Assembly: GCA_023159155.1 (NCBI GenBank)
Contig: JAJNNX010000026.1
Span: 1-64,000 of the forward strand
From: Ustulina deusta
Lineage: Eukaryota; Ascomycota; Sordariomycetes; Xylariales; Xylariaceae
DNA length: 64,000 nt
Direction of reading: 5' to 3'
Position 1 is the stretch's first letter. Each line of letters opens with the position of its first letter. Positions 36,271 through 48,300 of this stretch are shown here, piece after piece. The notes below the pieces were generated by a model that saw nothing but the letters and a program-made list of their open reading frames with translations, made no database searches and had not been told where the DNA came from. Both the position numbers and the translations under genes were made by a program.

Positions 36271-39200
36271 TCATCTCGAGTTCCCGTGGCTTAACCTTGT
36301 TGACCACGGTCGGCGTCGCCTAGGAGAGTTCTGAGGCTGAGGAATGCGCGTATCCTGCTGATTTGCCGACGAGCCCGTCGGAGTGATGTCAAATGTTTGA
36401 TCCACACTGCCGAGAATCATCTTGTTTGGATTCCCGGTCCACGGCTCATGATCAATGGCATCTCTGTCCCAGAGATTAGCGCATTGACCGACAAATTTCT
36501 TTCGGTACTTACGGGATATTGTATTTCGTTTCCATGTCGTCATCCAGCGCGTTTAGCCTGTCGGTTGCGTGGTCACCAAATGACACAAACTGTATGGTAA
36601 ATGACCGATCCTCAAAGCCGGCTGTTCTCTTCGAATCTTTGAAAAAGTGTGCTATTTTTTCCTCGACCTCGTCGGGTCGGACGGGGCCTCTCCATATTCC
36701 GTCTGTTAGTATAATTAAGGTCGTCCTTTGCTTAGTTCGTTTTTTTTCGTACTTTTGAAATACTTCTCCCAGCGTCCTGGCCATGTCTGTGGCGAGTGGC
36801 TTTTGAGGATCTGTGGAAATGCTTCCGCCTGCGCGCCTCATGGCCTTACCGAACTCCCCCCAGGGTTCCTTGACGTTTCGACAGCCAAACTTACCAAAGG
36901 TGAATACCAAGTCCACCCCATCTTCGTCGGAGGCTGCAACCTTCTCGGCTAGAACTAGGAGCGTCGCCTTGACAATTTCAAAATGTTTCTGCATACTGGT
37001 CCCATTATCGACGATGAACTTCTATAGCATCATTAGCGGCCAGCAAGATCGAAGAGAATCTTGGAATGAACGAACAATGTCCCTGCCCTTAATGAAATTA
37101 GAGAGATATGTATCCTCCTTTGGACGAAACAGAAGACCAAATTTGTACGGCTTTTTGTTTTGAAGAAGTGACGAGTACGCCTTATAAATGGGGGTATCCG
37201 TAGCATTTATAATCGTGGACGTTTTCAACGGGGCCAAGGCTTTAGGATCATGTTCTTGCAGCCTAGAGGTCGGAAATGCGGTCATCAGATAAGCCGAGGA
37301 GTCGCAGTTAGGGGCACTCCCGTGGTAAGAATCTCCATTGCCGAGAGAGTTTTGGCTTCGTGTAGCTAGGACCTGGCGATGAGCTACCTTTACCGGAACA
37401 ACGCTCGTGAGACGAGCAGACTTATTAGCATGTTTTGAATTATCTCCTTCTGGTTGAGTGAGGCTGCTTTCTTCTAACCGCTCTTGATACTCCTTCATTG
37501 TTGAGGGTGCAGTTCTGTCGAAAGAAATTATGCTCTCAATGATAGATTCCGCGATTTGCTGGTCAAGGGCATCCTTAATTCCGTCTAGGAGGTTCTTCAA
37601 CTTCCTATAAAGTTCAGCCGAAGTTAGTCGGCTGTCCGGATCTTGACCTAAGACATCCTCTTCAATTAGGTCAAGAAGCTGATGCGATATCGGATCTGAT
37701 TTCCTCATGACCTGGCGAAGATACTTGTGCCACTTCATCACATCTTCGAGCACAGCAAAGCCATCATGGAAGGTGTCATCGTAGAAAAGATGTGCGGTAG
37801 TAGCCTTGGGGTTTGATTTGATCCTCTTGATGGCAGCTTTTCTTACTGCTTGGAATTGCTCTATGCCCTGGAATCCTAGCACAACCCATGTAACAGCAAC
37901 AGAAATGACACAGGCAAAAGACCATGTATCAATAGTATTCGTGACGGTGCATGCGTTATCGCCGTTTGACGATCCTATAGCCATTTGAAAAAATTCAGGG
38001 GCGCCTGGAATCTAGCAGTCAATACTACTTGGCTAGAGAAAAATAAATAGATAAACTAACTACTCACCATACGTATGAGTGCCGCCAACGGGAGAAATAG
38101 ATATCTTATCGCGACGAACGAATGTTGCGAATCCAAAATCAGCCAACTTGAAGTTGCCCTGTACACGTAAGATATTGTCGGGTTTCACGTCAGCGTGACA
38201 ACTGACTTCGTTAGTACTCGCCATTAAGAATAGAGCCGACGTTAGCACTCTTACCCCTGAAACCTAATCGAGTTGCCATTACTCATCTTCTTCTCCAGAT
38301 TGTGTACTCGTTGGAGGGCGTAGGCAATTTGAGAGAGTTTTTCCCAGAAATCGTATACCTGGCGGCCAAGGGTTGGGGGGGTGTGGACAAAGAAATACTC
38401 GTTTAAATCATCCTCTCCGTACTCCAAAAGGATGTTGTATGATCTCTGTTGGCTGACCTTTGGGTCATCATATGAAGTTTGAGGGCCTTCAACACACTGT
38501 ACTGTCCCTATGCATTTAATCATGTCTTGTTCATTCCCGATTCCTTTGAAGGCATTTTTTTCGGTTTTGTAGATGTCCTGCCATCCTTCGCTATACGATT
38601 TGAATGCGAATCGATAACACTAAAGGGATTCTTAGTTACCTTTCCATAATAGGACGCGGGCAAAATAGTTACGTTTATTAACGAAGGAAGGGCTTTGAAA
38701 CCGAAACGGGCTGGTACTTACTGATCCAAAGACTCGGTCAGTATATCTAGAACCTTGAATGGCAACGCGAAGGCTCTCCTGGACAAAATCTTCTTCGACG
38801 GCTACTTCGTATAACTCGGCTGTTGCCCCCTTGTGGTTGATGCGCTCCTTATGACAGAATGGTAAAATGCATCGCCTGTCCTCAAGGTCGATGTCCATGT
38901 CGAGATCAAATTCGACGGGACTGAATTCCCATCTGCGATGCTCGAAATCGTCCATAAATGACTGTAAACTGGCAGGGCTCTCGAAGTGGTCTTTCAACAT
39001 AGACTGCTTGATAATGTCCCCGGTCTTGCGTAGCAAGTAGTCCCGGATGCTGTGCCGCCGGAGCACGTCGATAAGGTGCCCATACCCTAGGACGGTTAGG
39101 AGGCCGAACATGATGATGCAATTATCGTTCAAGATGTGCTTCCATTCAACAGGGACAAACTCGGATGAAGGCTTGTGAGCCGCCTCGTAAACGTCATCAA

Positions 39201-39396
39201 TAAGAAGATCTCCATTAGCAGTTTGTTCCTTGGATTCGCTTGCTCTCATCCAATCAGTCATTCGCCTGGTGTGAACATATTTGCGGCCGTCGACGGCTTC
39301 GCCCGTCCATTGATCGCGCATCTGGTCAGTGAACGACTGGAGGATTTCGCCACGTTCTGGCGAGAGAACCGGTAGTTCGGAAGAAGGGCTCGCCAT
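36271..39396 (-). CDS. protein kinase fused to a C-terminal von Willebrand A domain
   Basis: Six exons (38722-39396, 38255-38619, 38068-38201, 37076-38004, 36513-37021, 36271-36463) join in consistent phases (0, 2, 1, 0, 2) to give 934 residues. Residues 1-225 are an acidic N-terminal region of unknown fold. The kinase domain follows: probable ATP-binding Lys232 in FAFKSY, catalytic loop HADVKPDN (Asp351), DFG at 368-370, then APE. The position before the catalytic Asp is Ala, so it is a non-RD kinase, and no clear Gly-rich loop is seen. Residues from about 702 form a VWA domain (KFIVDNGTSM, later LIILTDGIWRG) whose DxSxS metal site reads DNGTS. The likely role is signalling through protein binding. 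Substrates are unknown. The divergent loop leaves activity open; I found no frame break. Confidence 0.85.
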
Positions 39397-40484
39397 AGCG
39401 GGATTCAAACCATCAAGTGGTGTCGGCTTTGAAGGGGCAAATGATGTCCACGGGTGGCAAGACGTTGCATCAGCTCCAGGATGGGAGAAAAAGGCAGTAT
39501 GTAGGGAGCACTATCGCCACATTGTTAGAAATACGAAGCCCATGAATTTTGTAGGCTGGCTAACTACAGGGAGCTGAATTCAGTGTACTGGACCAATGCG
39601 ACAAACCGGCATTGGAGGAGGCCGCCCATTTGTATGTGGATTAACAGCTCAAGCGTCCATGTTGCTTGCTGTCAGCTGACACTTTCTGGGGGGTTGACAA
39701 AAGGCTGCCGTAGCACTGCACCTCGGTATTCTATGCAGACTTTTCCAGTAGGTATTGATGCTCTAGAAGAGGTGGCGCGCCTTGAACGGCAAGGTGCTGG
39801 GAGCCTGACGCAGGAAGATGCGCCAGCTCAGCACACCCCCCTGCCTACACCTCACCAAACCCCGGACTGCGAAGTACCTACACCGTGGTTGAATACTGTA
39901 TCGTCGGCGTTCTACAATCACACAACACACTCGATCAAGGGGTGACCAAGCCGGAAAGAGGCAATTGGACAATCGGCCATGGCACCTGTCGCCTAACGCG
40001 CGATCTTTTGATGCCGAGTTTTATGTTAACAGTACTCATTGAGGAACACGATTGTTTTTCGAGTTCTTTATTCAACTAAGCACAAGAAATTGAAGTCTTT
40101 CATCTTTGTGGTGCTACAGGTGGGCTGCAGGCGTGTAAGTGGCATGAAGGGGGGGTTGCGCGGTCACTTTCTGGCTATATGTATGGTGAACATAACTTTA
40201 GCTAGTTCTCTTAGTATGGAACATCACCACGTTCTCTCTTAGTTGGTAAGTTGTGTTTTATTTTGATCGTCTAGTTTCCCAATCCAAAATTCTAGTAATT
40301 GTACTTGGAAGTCTAGGTTCGGCCTATCTGCTTCTATAATGGGCAAGGTGAGTACCCCTGCACCCGCTTACTTACATTGTCATTGTTTACTTCAATGCAG
40401 AAGGAAAAGGGTCCATGCCAGGTCATGGATGGTGAAAAGGGCTGCCGATTTCCGTAGAAAATATAAATACTTTCGAATGTCAAT
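39397..40484. other. intergenic between kinase-VWA and CorA-like loci
   Basis: About 1.1 kb separate two loci on the same strand. It holds the upstream region of the kinase-VWA gene. Frames are short and overlapping; nothing is supported as a gene. Confidence 0.45.
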
Positions 40485-42438
40485 CTAATGAGAGACTGGC
40501 TTCTCATTATACTGAGGCAAAATAGGTGACGATTGCCTCCTTCTAAAGGACCAAATGGACAGCTGTCGGGTTTCGCCGCTGCCATGTAATAATTGTCGTT
40601 TTGCCCGACGGTTCCACAACCAAGCCAAGAATAATGTGAGCGCCGTCAAAGGCAGCGCTACTTGTAGCCATCTCACCATCGCAGTGTAAGAAAAACTTCC
40701 GGAGTCATTGTGTCCATCCTGGTACTTAATTACGTCAGTACTAAAAAAAGTCTTCGCCTTGCTGGTCAGCCACTCCTGAAGAGATTCTCGGTTGACAATC
40801 ACTTACCGAGACGAACGTTGCTGGCAAATAAATCAGTGTGACAATGGTGACAATCCTGACTAGAATAGTTTCCCTCTCCATATTGCTGTTCATTTTCTCT
40901 ATGTTCTCTGTCGATTGACTTTGGAAATGTTGAGTGACCTACGTGACCGTTAGGCAGATGTTAATTGAAATATTCGGCGTACTCACAAGTTCCTTCCGAC
41001 CGTTGGTGATCTTGAGCAGGGTAGATGCGCGTTGAACAAGATGCTCGATATCTGATAGGAAGTCTTCCAGCTGATCTGTGAACGTGTCAATATATTCAGT
41101 CCCATCATGCCTCAGTGGAAAGTCTTTATTATTTTTCAAGCCAGCATAAAACTTGTTCAACGAGCGAATGACGAGCAGGTTTACCTCGAGAGCGGCGATA
41201 GTCTCGTGCACCATGTCCTCTTGTCTCTATAACGTCTAAAGGTCCCCTAGCTTATACTGTTGGTGATATTCGCCCAGTCCACGTGGCCCATGGACAGTCA
41301 ACCCAGTCTTTTTATTTGTTAGTACGGATTTTGGGTACAAATTTAGTGCTGCTAACATACCGCTCCCTCTAAATTATTCTCAAGTGACTTGAGATACCAT
41401 CTCCAATTCTCGGTTGACCAGGAGCAAAACATGACATGAGCCGCTAAACTTGACCGAAGACATTCGAGTGGGCTCCGGAATGATTTGCTCTCGGCCTTTG
41501 CGTCTTTCCCAGTTAAACCTGTAAGTGTTAAGCGCTTGTATTCGACGTATTCCACCGTAGTACTTACTTTAATATCTTTCCTGAAGGCTGCGCCTCCCTG
41601 CCGTCACAAGCCATAGAGTCTTGCCGGTAACGACGTCGAATTGGTGATGAATGGCCGCCTGCCGCATCATTGAGAACCCCCCCTCACTTTCTATAGCAAT
41701 GTGCTTGAGGTTATAGCATAACTGGTACTGTTGGCCACTTCTACCGAGGTTGGAAATCCCTGGTAGGCGGGCACTAGATGCAAGGGATACCTGCTTCTTG
41801 AAACCTGAAAACCTCAGATCTTTGGGTCCATCCTGCCTACCAAAAGCCATAACAAACTCCAGGTACGCGGGCATAACCTGGTGAAAAGAAAGGATTCGGG
41901 TGAAAATTGGTCGAGTTATGTTGAGGACACTCAGAGACGTTTCGCCAGATAGGTATCTTCAGGAAGCATTAGTTATTTCTTATATACTGTCAGGATAAAG
42001 GGGTGAAGCAGTTTCACTCCTTTTATCATGACATATACCCTTTATGGGACACTCACATGAACCTGCACTGCGGATCATGCTGAGATGAAGTGACAGCCAT
42101 TGTAGAACTATTGATATCGAAGCTCATCATCTCTGCTAGTTTCTCAGAACTGTGAATATTCTTCTTTTTAAGATCTGGATAAGTCAGCAAATAGCACTTT
42201 ACGATAGAGGGATAAAGGATTTACCCTGTCCGGAGCCCACCCCAAGGTCTCTCCAGGGTATTTCTACGTCAGCCTCAGTCTCGACAAACAACTGACTGGA
42301 CATCTCGTCGAGACGCTCATTTAGTCCCTCTAGAAACTTCAACGAGGTATTGGGCATCGTATTTGCTAGATTTAGGGGGTACTGGGCCGAGTCGATATAG
42401 CTTTTTTTGAAAGCGTCGGGGAGACTGGATGAAGCCAT
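40485..42438 (-). pseudogene. CorA-like membrane protein gene with three in-frame stops
   Basis: This belongs to the large fungal CorA-like family, proteins distantly related to Mg2+ channels with two C-terminal membrane helices. Seven exons (42225-42438, 42057-42174, 41568-41956, 41361-41518, 40987-41307, 40807-40938, 40485-40751) have good splice sites and matching phases, equivalent to 532 residues. Landmarks are SFHQVMPAYLEFV, HHQFDVVTGKTLWLV, AAHVMFCSWSTENWRWYL, a coiled-coil segment, and helices around TLIYLPATFVS and WLQVALPLTALTLFLAWLW. In-frame stops occur at 41569-41571 (TAA), 41236-41238 (TAG) and 41227-41229 (TAG), the last two inside the usually conserved DLQxLQ block. A longer fourth intron ending at 41227 would skip both TAGs, but not the TAA. 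It is probably a recent pseudogene; stop-codon editing is the alternative. Confidence 0.8.
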
Positions 42439-43599
42439 TGCAAGTGTATGGTATTCCCTTGCGGGATTGAGTGTGGTGCTTCTATGGGATGGACAAAAAA
42501 GAATAGAGCAAACTAGGACCGTGATACCATGCCTTTCAGAAGTGGAATCTTGTCAATTTAGAGGTTCAGCTTGGGGCAGGAGGCATTGCTCGGCGCTGTG
42601 GCGGGCGTCTCAAGGGATGAGACGGAAGCCGTTGTATCGGGGTAGATTTACAGTTCTCTGGTCGTACGCGCCCCCAAGTGCAGTAACAGCACAGCCCCAG
42701 CACAGTGCCCGAACCAGCCACACCCAAGGCAGTATACATTCCCATAGGTACACTAGTTTATAATATCCAGAACGACGTACATCTCGCAGCCTTCTGGGGG
42801 CTAAGAACACCCAATGATCGTCGATCTATGTCTCGTCAGTGTGCATTGTTGGGCTTTCCAGTTCACTCTACTGACCATCATGTGCTGGAGCGTTTCCGTG
42901 GTCTCGTTTGGCCATATTTTTTTTCAAATATTTCTCCAGGGTCTGCCAATCTAGGATACCTCTGTAGGAGCTAATCCTTTCTTGAACACGAGATGGTATT
43001 GGATGTTGTCCGCGTTGATCCGCCAAATTGGGTCGGCGGCCCTGATACTCGGCGGTGCTGAAACCGGAGTCCGCCCTATTGAAGGGGTTGGCCATCTTTG
43101 TAGGAGGCTGACTTCAAGTCCTTAAAGGGATGGATATCGGTTACGGGGTAGCTCCTAAAGTGCAGAGGCGCGTAGGTCGAACACGGCTATGATGTCTGAC
43201 GGTGGCAGCGCAAGGCATTCAGGTTCCAGTCCTGGTCCCGTGGCCCATATATGAATTCGATGATGGCCGCGCACCGGGGAGCTGGTGTAATCTACGACCA
43301 GTAGGCTGCGCTACATCGTTGCCTTCCTCCACCGCCCCCCAGACTAGACTGAGCCGCTTCCTTGACTCACCATGTCGAGAACAGCGTTATTCCTCTGATT
43401 ACCCAATAGAACTGCGTTGGCATTATGGCTGACCAGCGATCACTTATGCAGCAAGGGGTCTAGTCGGCTTTTCCAGGGTAGCAGGGTTGTAGTCGCCTAC
43501 TACTAACTGCACTTTGGAGCCTCATTCTGACTTGCCATGCCAGCCTTCTTGCCTCCACATCTCATCTCGTGTGATTTCTGCCCGGGGCACATCTATGAA

Positions 43600-43991
43600 G
43601 GGCCATTAAGTCCGACTTAGGAGATAAACTTTCCGACTTGGGCACTTGGGGTCATAAAAGTTTCTATACGCCCAATTAGGAAATTCTTGGCACTATGCTA
43701 TACCTATTTGGGAAAGCCCCCTGCAAATTTGCTGGCTCGGCTTACATCGCATGCACGCGGCTATATGCGGCTCCTAGCCACCCATACGAACCAAGCCACC
43801 CATACAGACTAACCTAGCCATATTGGCTGACTAAGCCATACTAGCTGACCTACCTATACAGACTGACCTAGTTATATTCGTTATATTCGTTGACCTAGCT
43901 ATACTGACTGACCTAGCCATACTGAATGACCTAGCTATATTCAGTTTATCTCCTGAGTTAGAAGTTTTGACTAATGTGGCCTTAATGGCCC
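43600..43991. mobile_element. MITE-like element with terminal inverted repeats
   Basis: A perfect 11-bp inverted pair, GGGCCATTAAG at 43600-43610 and CTTAATGGCCC at 43981-43991, bounds 392 bp. The similarity extends inward imperfectly: a block containing GGAGATAAACT occurs near the left end and inverted near the right end. No transposase is encoded. I could not recognise a target-site duplication. The interior contains a degenerate minisatellite. Confidence 0.45.
43795..43945 (+). repeat. degenerate 17-20 bp minisatellite
   Basis: About eight diverged copies of a unit resembling CTGACCTAGCTATA occur in tandem, with CCATACTGA, CTATACTGA or TATATTCGT variants, inside the MITE-like element. Confidence 0.65.
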
Positions 43992-45330
43992 ACCGTCCAC
44001 ATCACCCATGGTCCGTTGCCCTGCACTCCGTTACATACCCAAAAGCGTAGCAGAGCCCAATTTGTCCGCCTGCCATACAAACCGTCGGGGTCTTCTGCCG
44101 GACAACGACCACGGGCAACAATGCGGTGCCGTAACACGGACCTAGGGGCTTTTGCTGCTAAGCTTTTCTGTGCTTACATGTACATGTATTGACCACAGCG
44201 CCCCCCGGCCTGCGCAAGGCCAGTGATTCGCCAGCGTAAGCCACACGTTACTCTTCGTACGTTTATCTGAGGCATTAATACCGTTCATTGGGCGAACTAC
44301 GCTGCTAGGCAAGGTACCCCAAGGCGACTGACAGATGTTGGTGGGAAGCTTCATTCCATACCCGATTTCTTAGAAAGGATTGGCTGATATTACACCTAAA
44401 CCAAATTTTTATGTACATGAGCCCTGTCCCTTGGGTCGCAAATAGTATAGAAGAGTGCATTTGCGGACTCTAAAACTTGAAACCCCGGAGGCTCCTACAA
44501 TGATTACTTCACATTTGCACAGAACAATTGAGCCAATGGTACAAGTAATTCAAGCCGAGGAGCACGAGGTTAGGAAGATACGACAGCACCCACTCGCTGG
44601 AGGCAGGACTGGCCCCCATAGAGACCTCGGGGTGTACGAGGTCGGGCCACTAAGTTGGCGCACTCCGCACGGGAGAACATTTACAATACCTAGCGTCGTG
44701 TGATAAAGCACTGTCTTGAACATGGTTTCTCGTCGAGAAGGGAGCTTGACCTCGACAACACCGATTATTAAGGGCCTTGTGCCGCGGGACTTAGAAGCAA
44801 AACCGTCACCCCCACCCCCAGAAGGGCTTGCGGCAGGACGGGACAATCGGCAACTCATCGTCTAAGCCCGCCTTCAATCTCCGTGCGCACGTGCTGTCAT
44901 CGCTTGATGTCGGATCCAACTCCGAGGTGCGCCCATTGCTCGACCCACGGCGAACAGCGCGCGGCATCTTCGCCCTCGATAGATAGCAATGTAGGCTTCC
45001 GCTTCTCCCTGCTGGTTTATTCTAGCGTATCGAGCCGGTCTGGGTCGACTGGTGCTGCCCTCAGATGGGTATTCTACACCACCGCCGCACACCTGACGCT
45101 CTCAGCATGGCGGCGAATGACCAGAGACAAGTCTTGTTGGGACCGGAATTATTCCCACACTAAAGCCACACTCAAACTCCGTCTAGGGATTGATAACCTG
45201 GCTCCACCCGAAGCCTTCAATTTTCGTGTACTGCTTATTCTATGGTGACAAGTTCGTCAAGCTATAGACGTGGTATCTTCATTATCTTCATTGAGTCGTT
45301 TCTATATTGGTATTTTCACACACCAGTGAT

Positions 45331-48300
45331 CTAAACCTGGGCCGCACCGCCAAATAGGCAACTCCAAAGGTCCCCCTTGTCAATCACTTCTCCATCGTCG
45401 TCCTTACTCATCAACCCGGTAAGGCGAGACTCTCCTAATTCTAGCAAGTTAGCTGTATCCATCTCTTTGGACTTCCCCTTCTGTCCATCTCCTCCCATGT
45501 GCGCTAAACGGCGCCGCTCCGAAAGGGTATGGATATTTTCCTCCACGGAGCCTTCGACGAGATAAAGCCAAACAGTCGTCTCATGCTCCTGCCCGATTCT
45601 GTCTACTCGAGCAATTGCTTGAAGCTCCAAGGCCGTGTTGAGCAGTGGTTCGCAGAGAAAGACGTGGTTAGCATTGACCAAGTTGAGGCCGCTAGAATGG
45701 GCCTTGGCATCCATGAGCAAACATTCTACACTGGGGTCATCTTGAAACCTCCGGATTTCGAGTGACTTATTCCCTACGCGGCTAAAAGTCGCGAAACCGA
45801 TGCGATGTATTGCTAGAGCTTGCCCGAGAATTCCAAGGAAGCTCCGAAACTGGGTGAAGATAATGGATTTTGCTCCGGGTTCTTCTTCTCGCAACCAGAT
45901 GAGATGCTTGATGAGGGTGTCGACCTTGCTAGAGTATGAGGGACCATGGAGCTTGATGTTTTGGATAGCACGTCTCTGGTCATCATGGATGTCCAAGTAT
46001 ACCCCCCATTCTATCTTTAACCCTCCTCGCAAGCTTGGGCTGGAGCTAAGCGACCGTCCCTTTGTGATTGCTTGATTCCTGTTAAACTCACTTAACATGG
46101 ACGGAGTCTGGAACTCCTTGCAAAGAGGACACTTATGTTTGGACGTTAACCAATACACGATGCACTCTCTGCAGAACGTGTGCCCACATGTTGTAATTGC
46201 TCCCAATGCGAAGTCATCCCCGCGGCAGATGGCACAAGGCTCATTGGGAGTAGACCCTTCTTCTCTCATGTGAAGAACTAAGGCAAATAGAGTTAGCACC
46301 GAGACAATCTTGCTTGGACAGGAGACTTACGATGTCGGCGATTGGAACGCCAGTGATCCGCCTTCTTTCTTAGATCTGCCTCCTGGGTAACATAATTATT
46401 CCAAGAGGCGAGGTGATTCTCGCTGATTTCTGGGGTCAACGGGGCGACGTTATCAGATACGGATTGTAGCTGACGGTAGAAATCCACACGCGCGTTCATG
46501 GCAGAAATAAAGAAGTCTAAGTCTCTTTCAAGATTTAAAGCAACCTTGCTTTGCTTTGTGAGAATGTCCTGGGTTGCTCTGAGTTGTGTTGTAACGATTT
46601 GGAGCTCTACTCTAGCTCGACTACTGCCCGCAGAAGCATCGTGACGCAGAGTTGTAGAAAGCTCTCTCAAGACTGAAACTACCCCACGGAGAGAGTTCCT
46701 AGCTGGCAGTGGTTTAACGTGCCGTCGCTTCTGGAGTAGTTCCAATAACTTGTCAGGCGCGTGCCCTTCACCTTCCTGTGCCTTTCCTTCGGCAGTGGCA
46801 GTCTCGTAGCGGATACGTTCGTTTATCAAGCCAGTAAGCGCTTCCTGACGGTCACCAATAACGGCTCCTAAAGCTAAGGTATAGACCATCAGATCATCTT
46901 GCACCTTCGTGGAATCCTCGTATTCCTCGCCAGTTATCTCCTCTTCGTCCTCTGCGTCTACTAGAGGTTTAAGCAACAGCTGAATGATATGCTCCCGCCA
47001 ATCGTCAATAACATCGGCTTGCGCGTTTAGAGACACACCAAGGGTTTTCAAGTCCGCTGCAATCCACCCGCTCTCTAAGCCCTGCATATCGGGCGTTATA
47101 ATCTCGGGAATGTCCACAAAAGACTGAGCATTTGCACGTTCTCGGAGTTTCTCTATTAGCTTTGAGACTTTGGTAAGCGGTTCTTGTAGGATCTCCTGCC
47201 GGATTTTCCGGGCCAGTTCATACCCCTCTGTTTCAAGTTGCTCAAGATGTCTGAACTCGTACGAATTTGGTTGGGTCAATTTTTCATCTGACTTGATTTG
47301 AAAGAAAGCACTAGCAATGAAAAACGTTGCTCTGTGCTGGAGATCAAGAAACAACCGCAACTTTCGACGGCACTCGCCGACTTTTGCTGTCTCCAGTACT
47401 TCTTCATCCGGCGATTCTTCACTTGGGTTTCCCATGTGCTTGTTCTGTTCTTGTCGAGCATTCTCTAGCGCTCTTTCTAATTCTTCACGGGCTTCAAGGA
47501 CGATCGGTTCGACCTCTTTTCGGACTTCGTCCCATATCTGAAGTGCTTCTTTAACTCTCGGTGTATTTTCGAGTAATTGGCCTTTGTTGAGTTTGACAAT
47601 TAGGTAGCTTCGTTGGTGAGACTTGATACTGGCTTCTGAGTGTTCTATCATAGTCTCTAGATGTTCTGCTAACGTCTTGTAAGCTATGACTTTAGCAGCA
47701 GTCCCTGATCCCAGCTCCGGATGTAGTATTGTTTGCCTCAAACTTGCAAGCGCCTTCTTCATGAAATCCACAACAAAGGGATCGTCGGGGTCCCAGTCTG
47801 CAGTTATGGGAGTTCCTTGCTCGCTTAGACCAGCTCTTGCAACAAGTGCCTTGAATTGCGACTGGTAGTGATGTTCTTCAATTGCTGTGAAAGGCATGGT
47901 GACAACATAACGCTTTTGAGATGGTAGTTTCAACTCGTCGCGAACTGCTCGTTTACAGTGTCGAATAGCAATCCTCTTGAACAAAGGGCCGAAAAGAGAT
48001 TTATGAGTTTGGAGTAGTGCCTTCCATACAACCTGATAAGAAACAAACGGCTCGTAACGAAGAAATAACAACAAACCCCAAAGATCGTTCGGGTCATCTT
48101 TGACTGGTGTGCCCGTGACGGCCCAAGCATTGACTCGAGGGAGAAGGCAGGCTACTTTTGCGGCGCTACTCACTCCAGAGTCAATCTGCTGTGCCTCATC
48201 AAGACATATCCGCCACCAACCAATCTGGACTAACGGAGACGTGTAACGCTCGTGCCTTTTTTCGTACCGCATTGATCGTTCTGGAGGGGTCACGGCATAA

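Larger units (their letters stand above)
42439..45330. other. 2.9-kb gene-poor region containing a MITE-like element
   Basis: No confident gene is present. A 75-codon ATG frame at 42868-43095 (minus; MANPFNRADSGFSTAEYQGR) looks mildly protein-like and could be a terminal exon of something undetected. The MITE-like element at 43,600-43,991 has its own entry. Frames at 44,142-45,248 overlap on both strands without a recognisable product. Confidence 0.35.
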
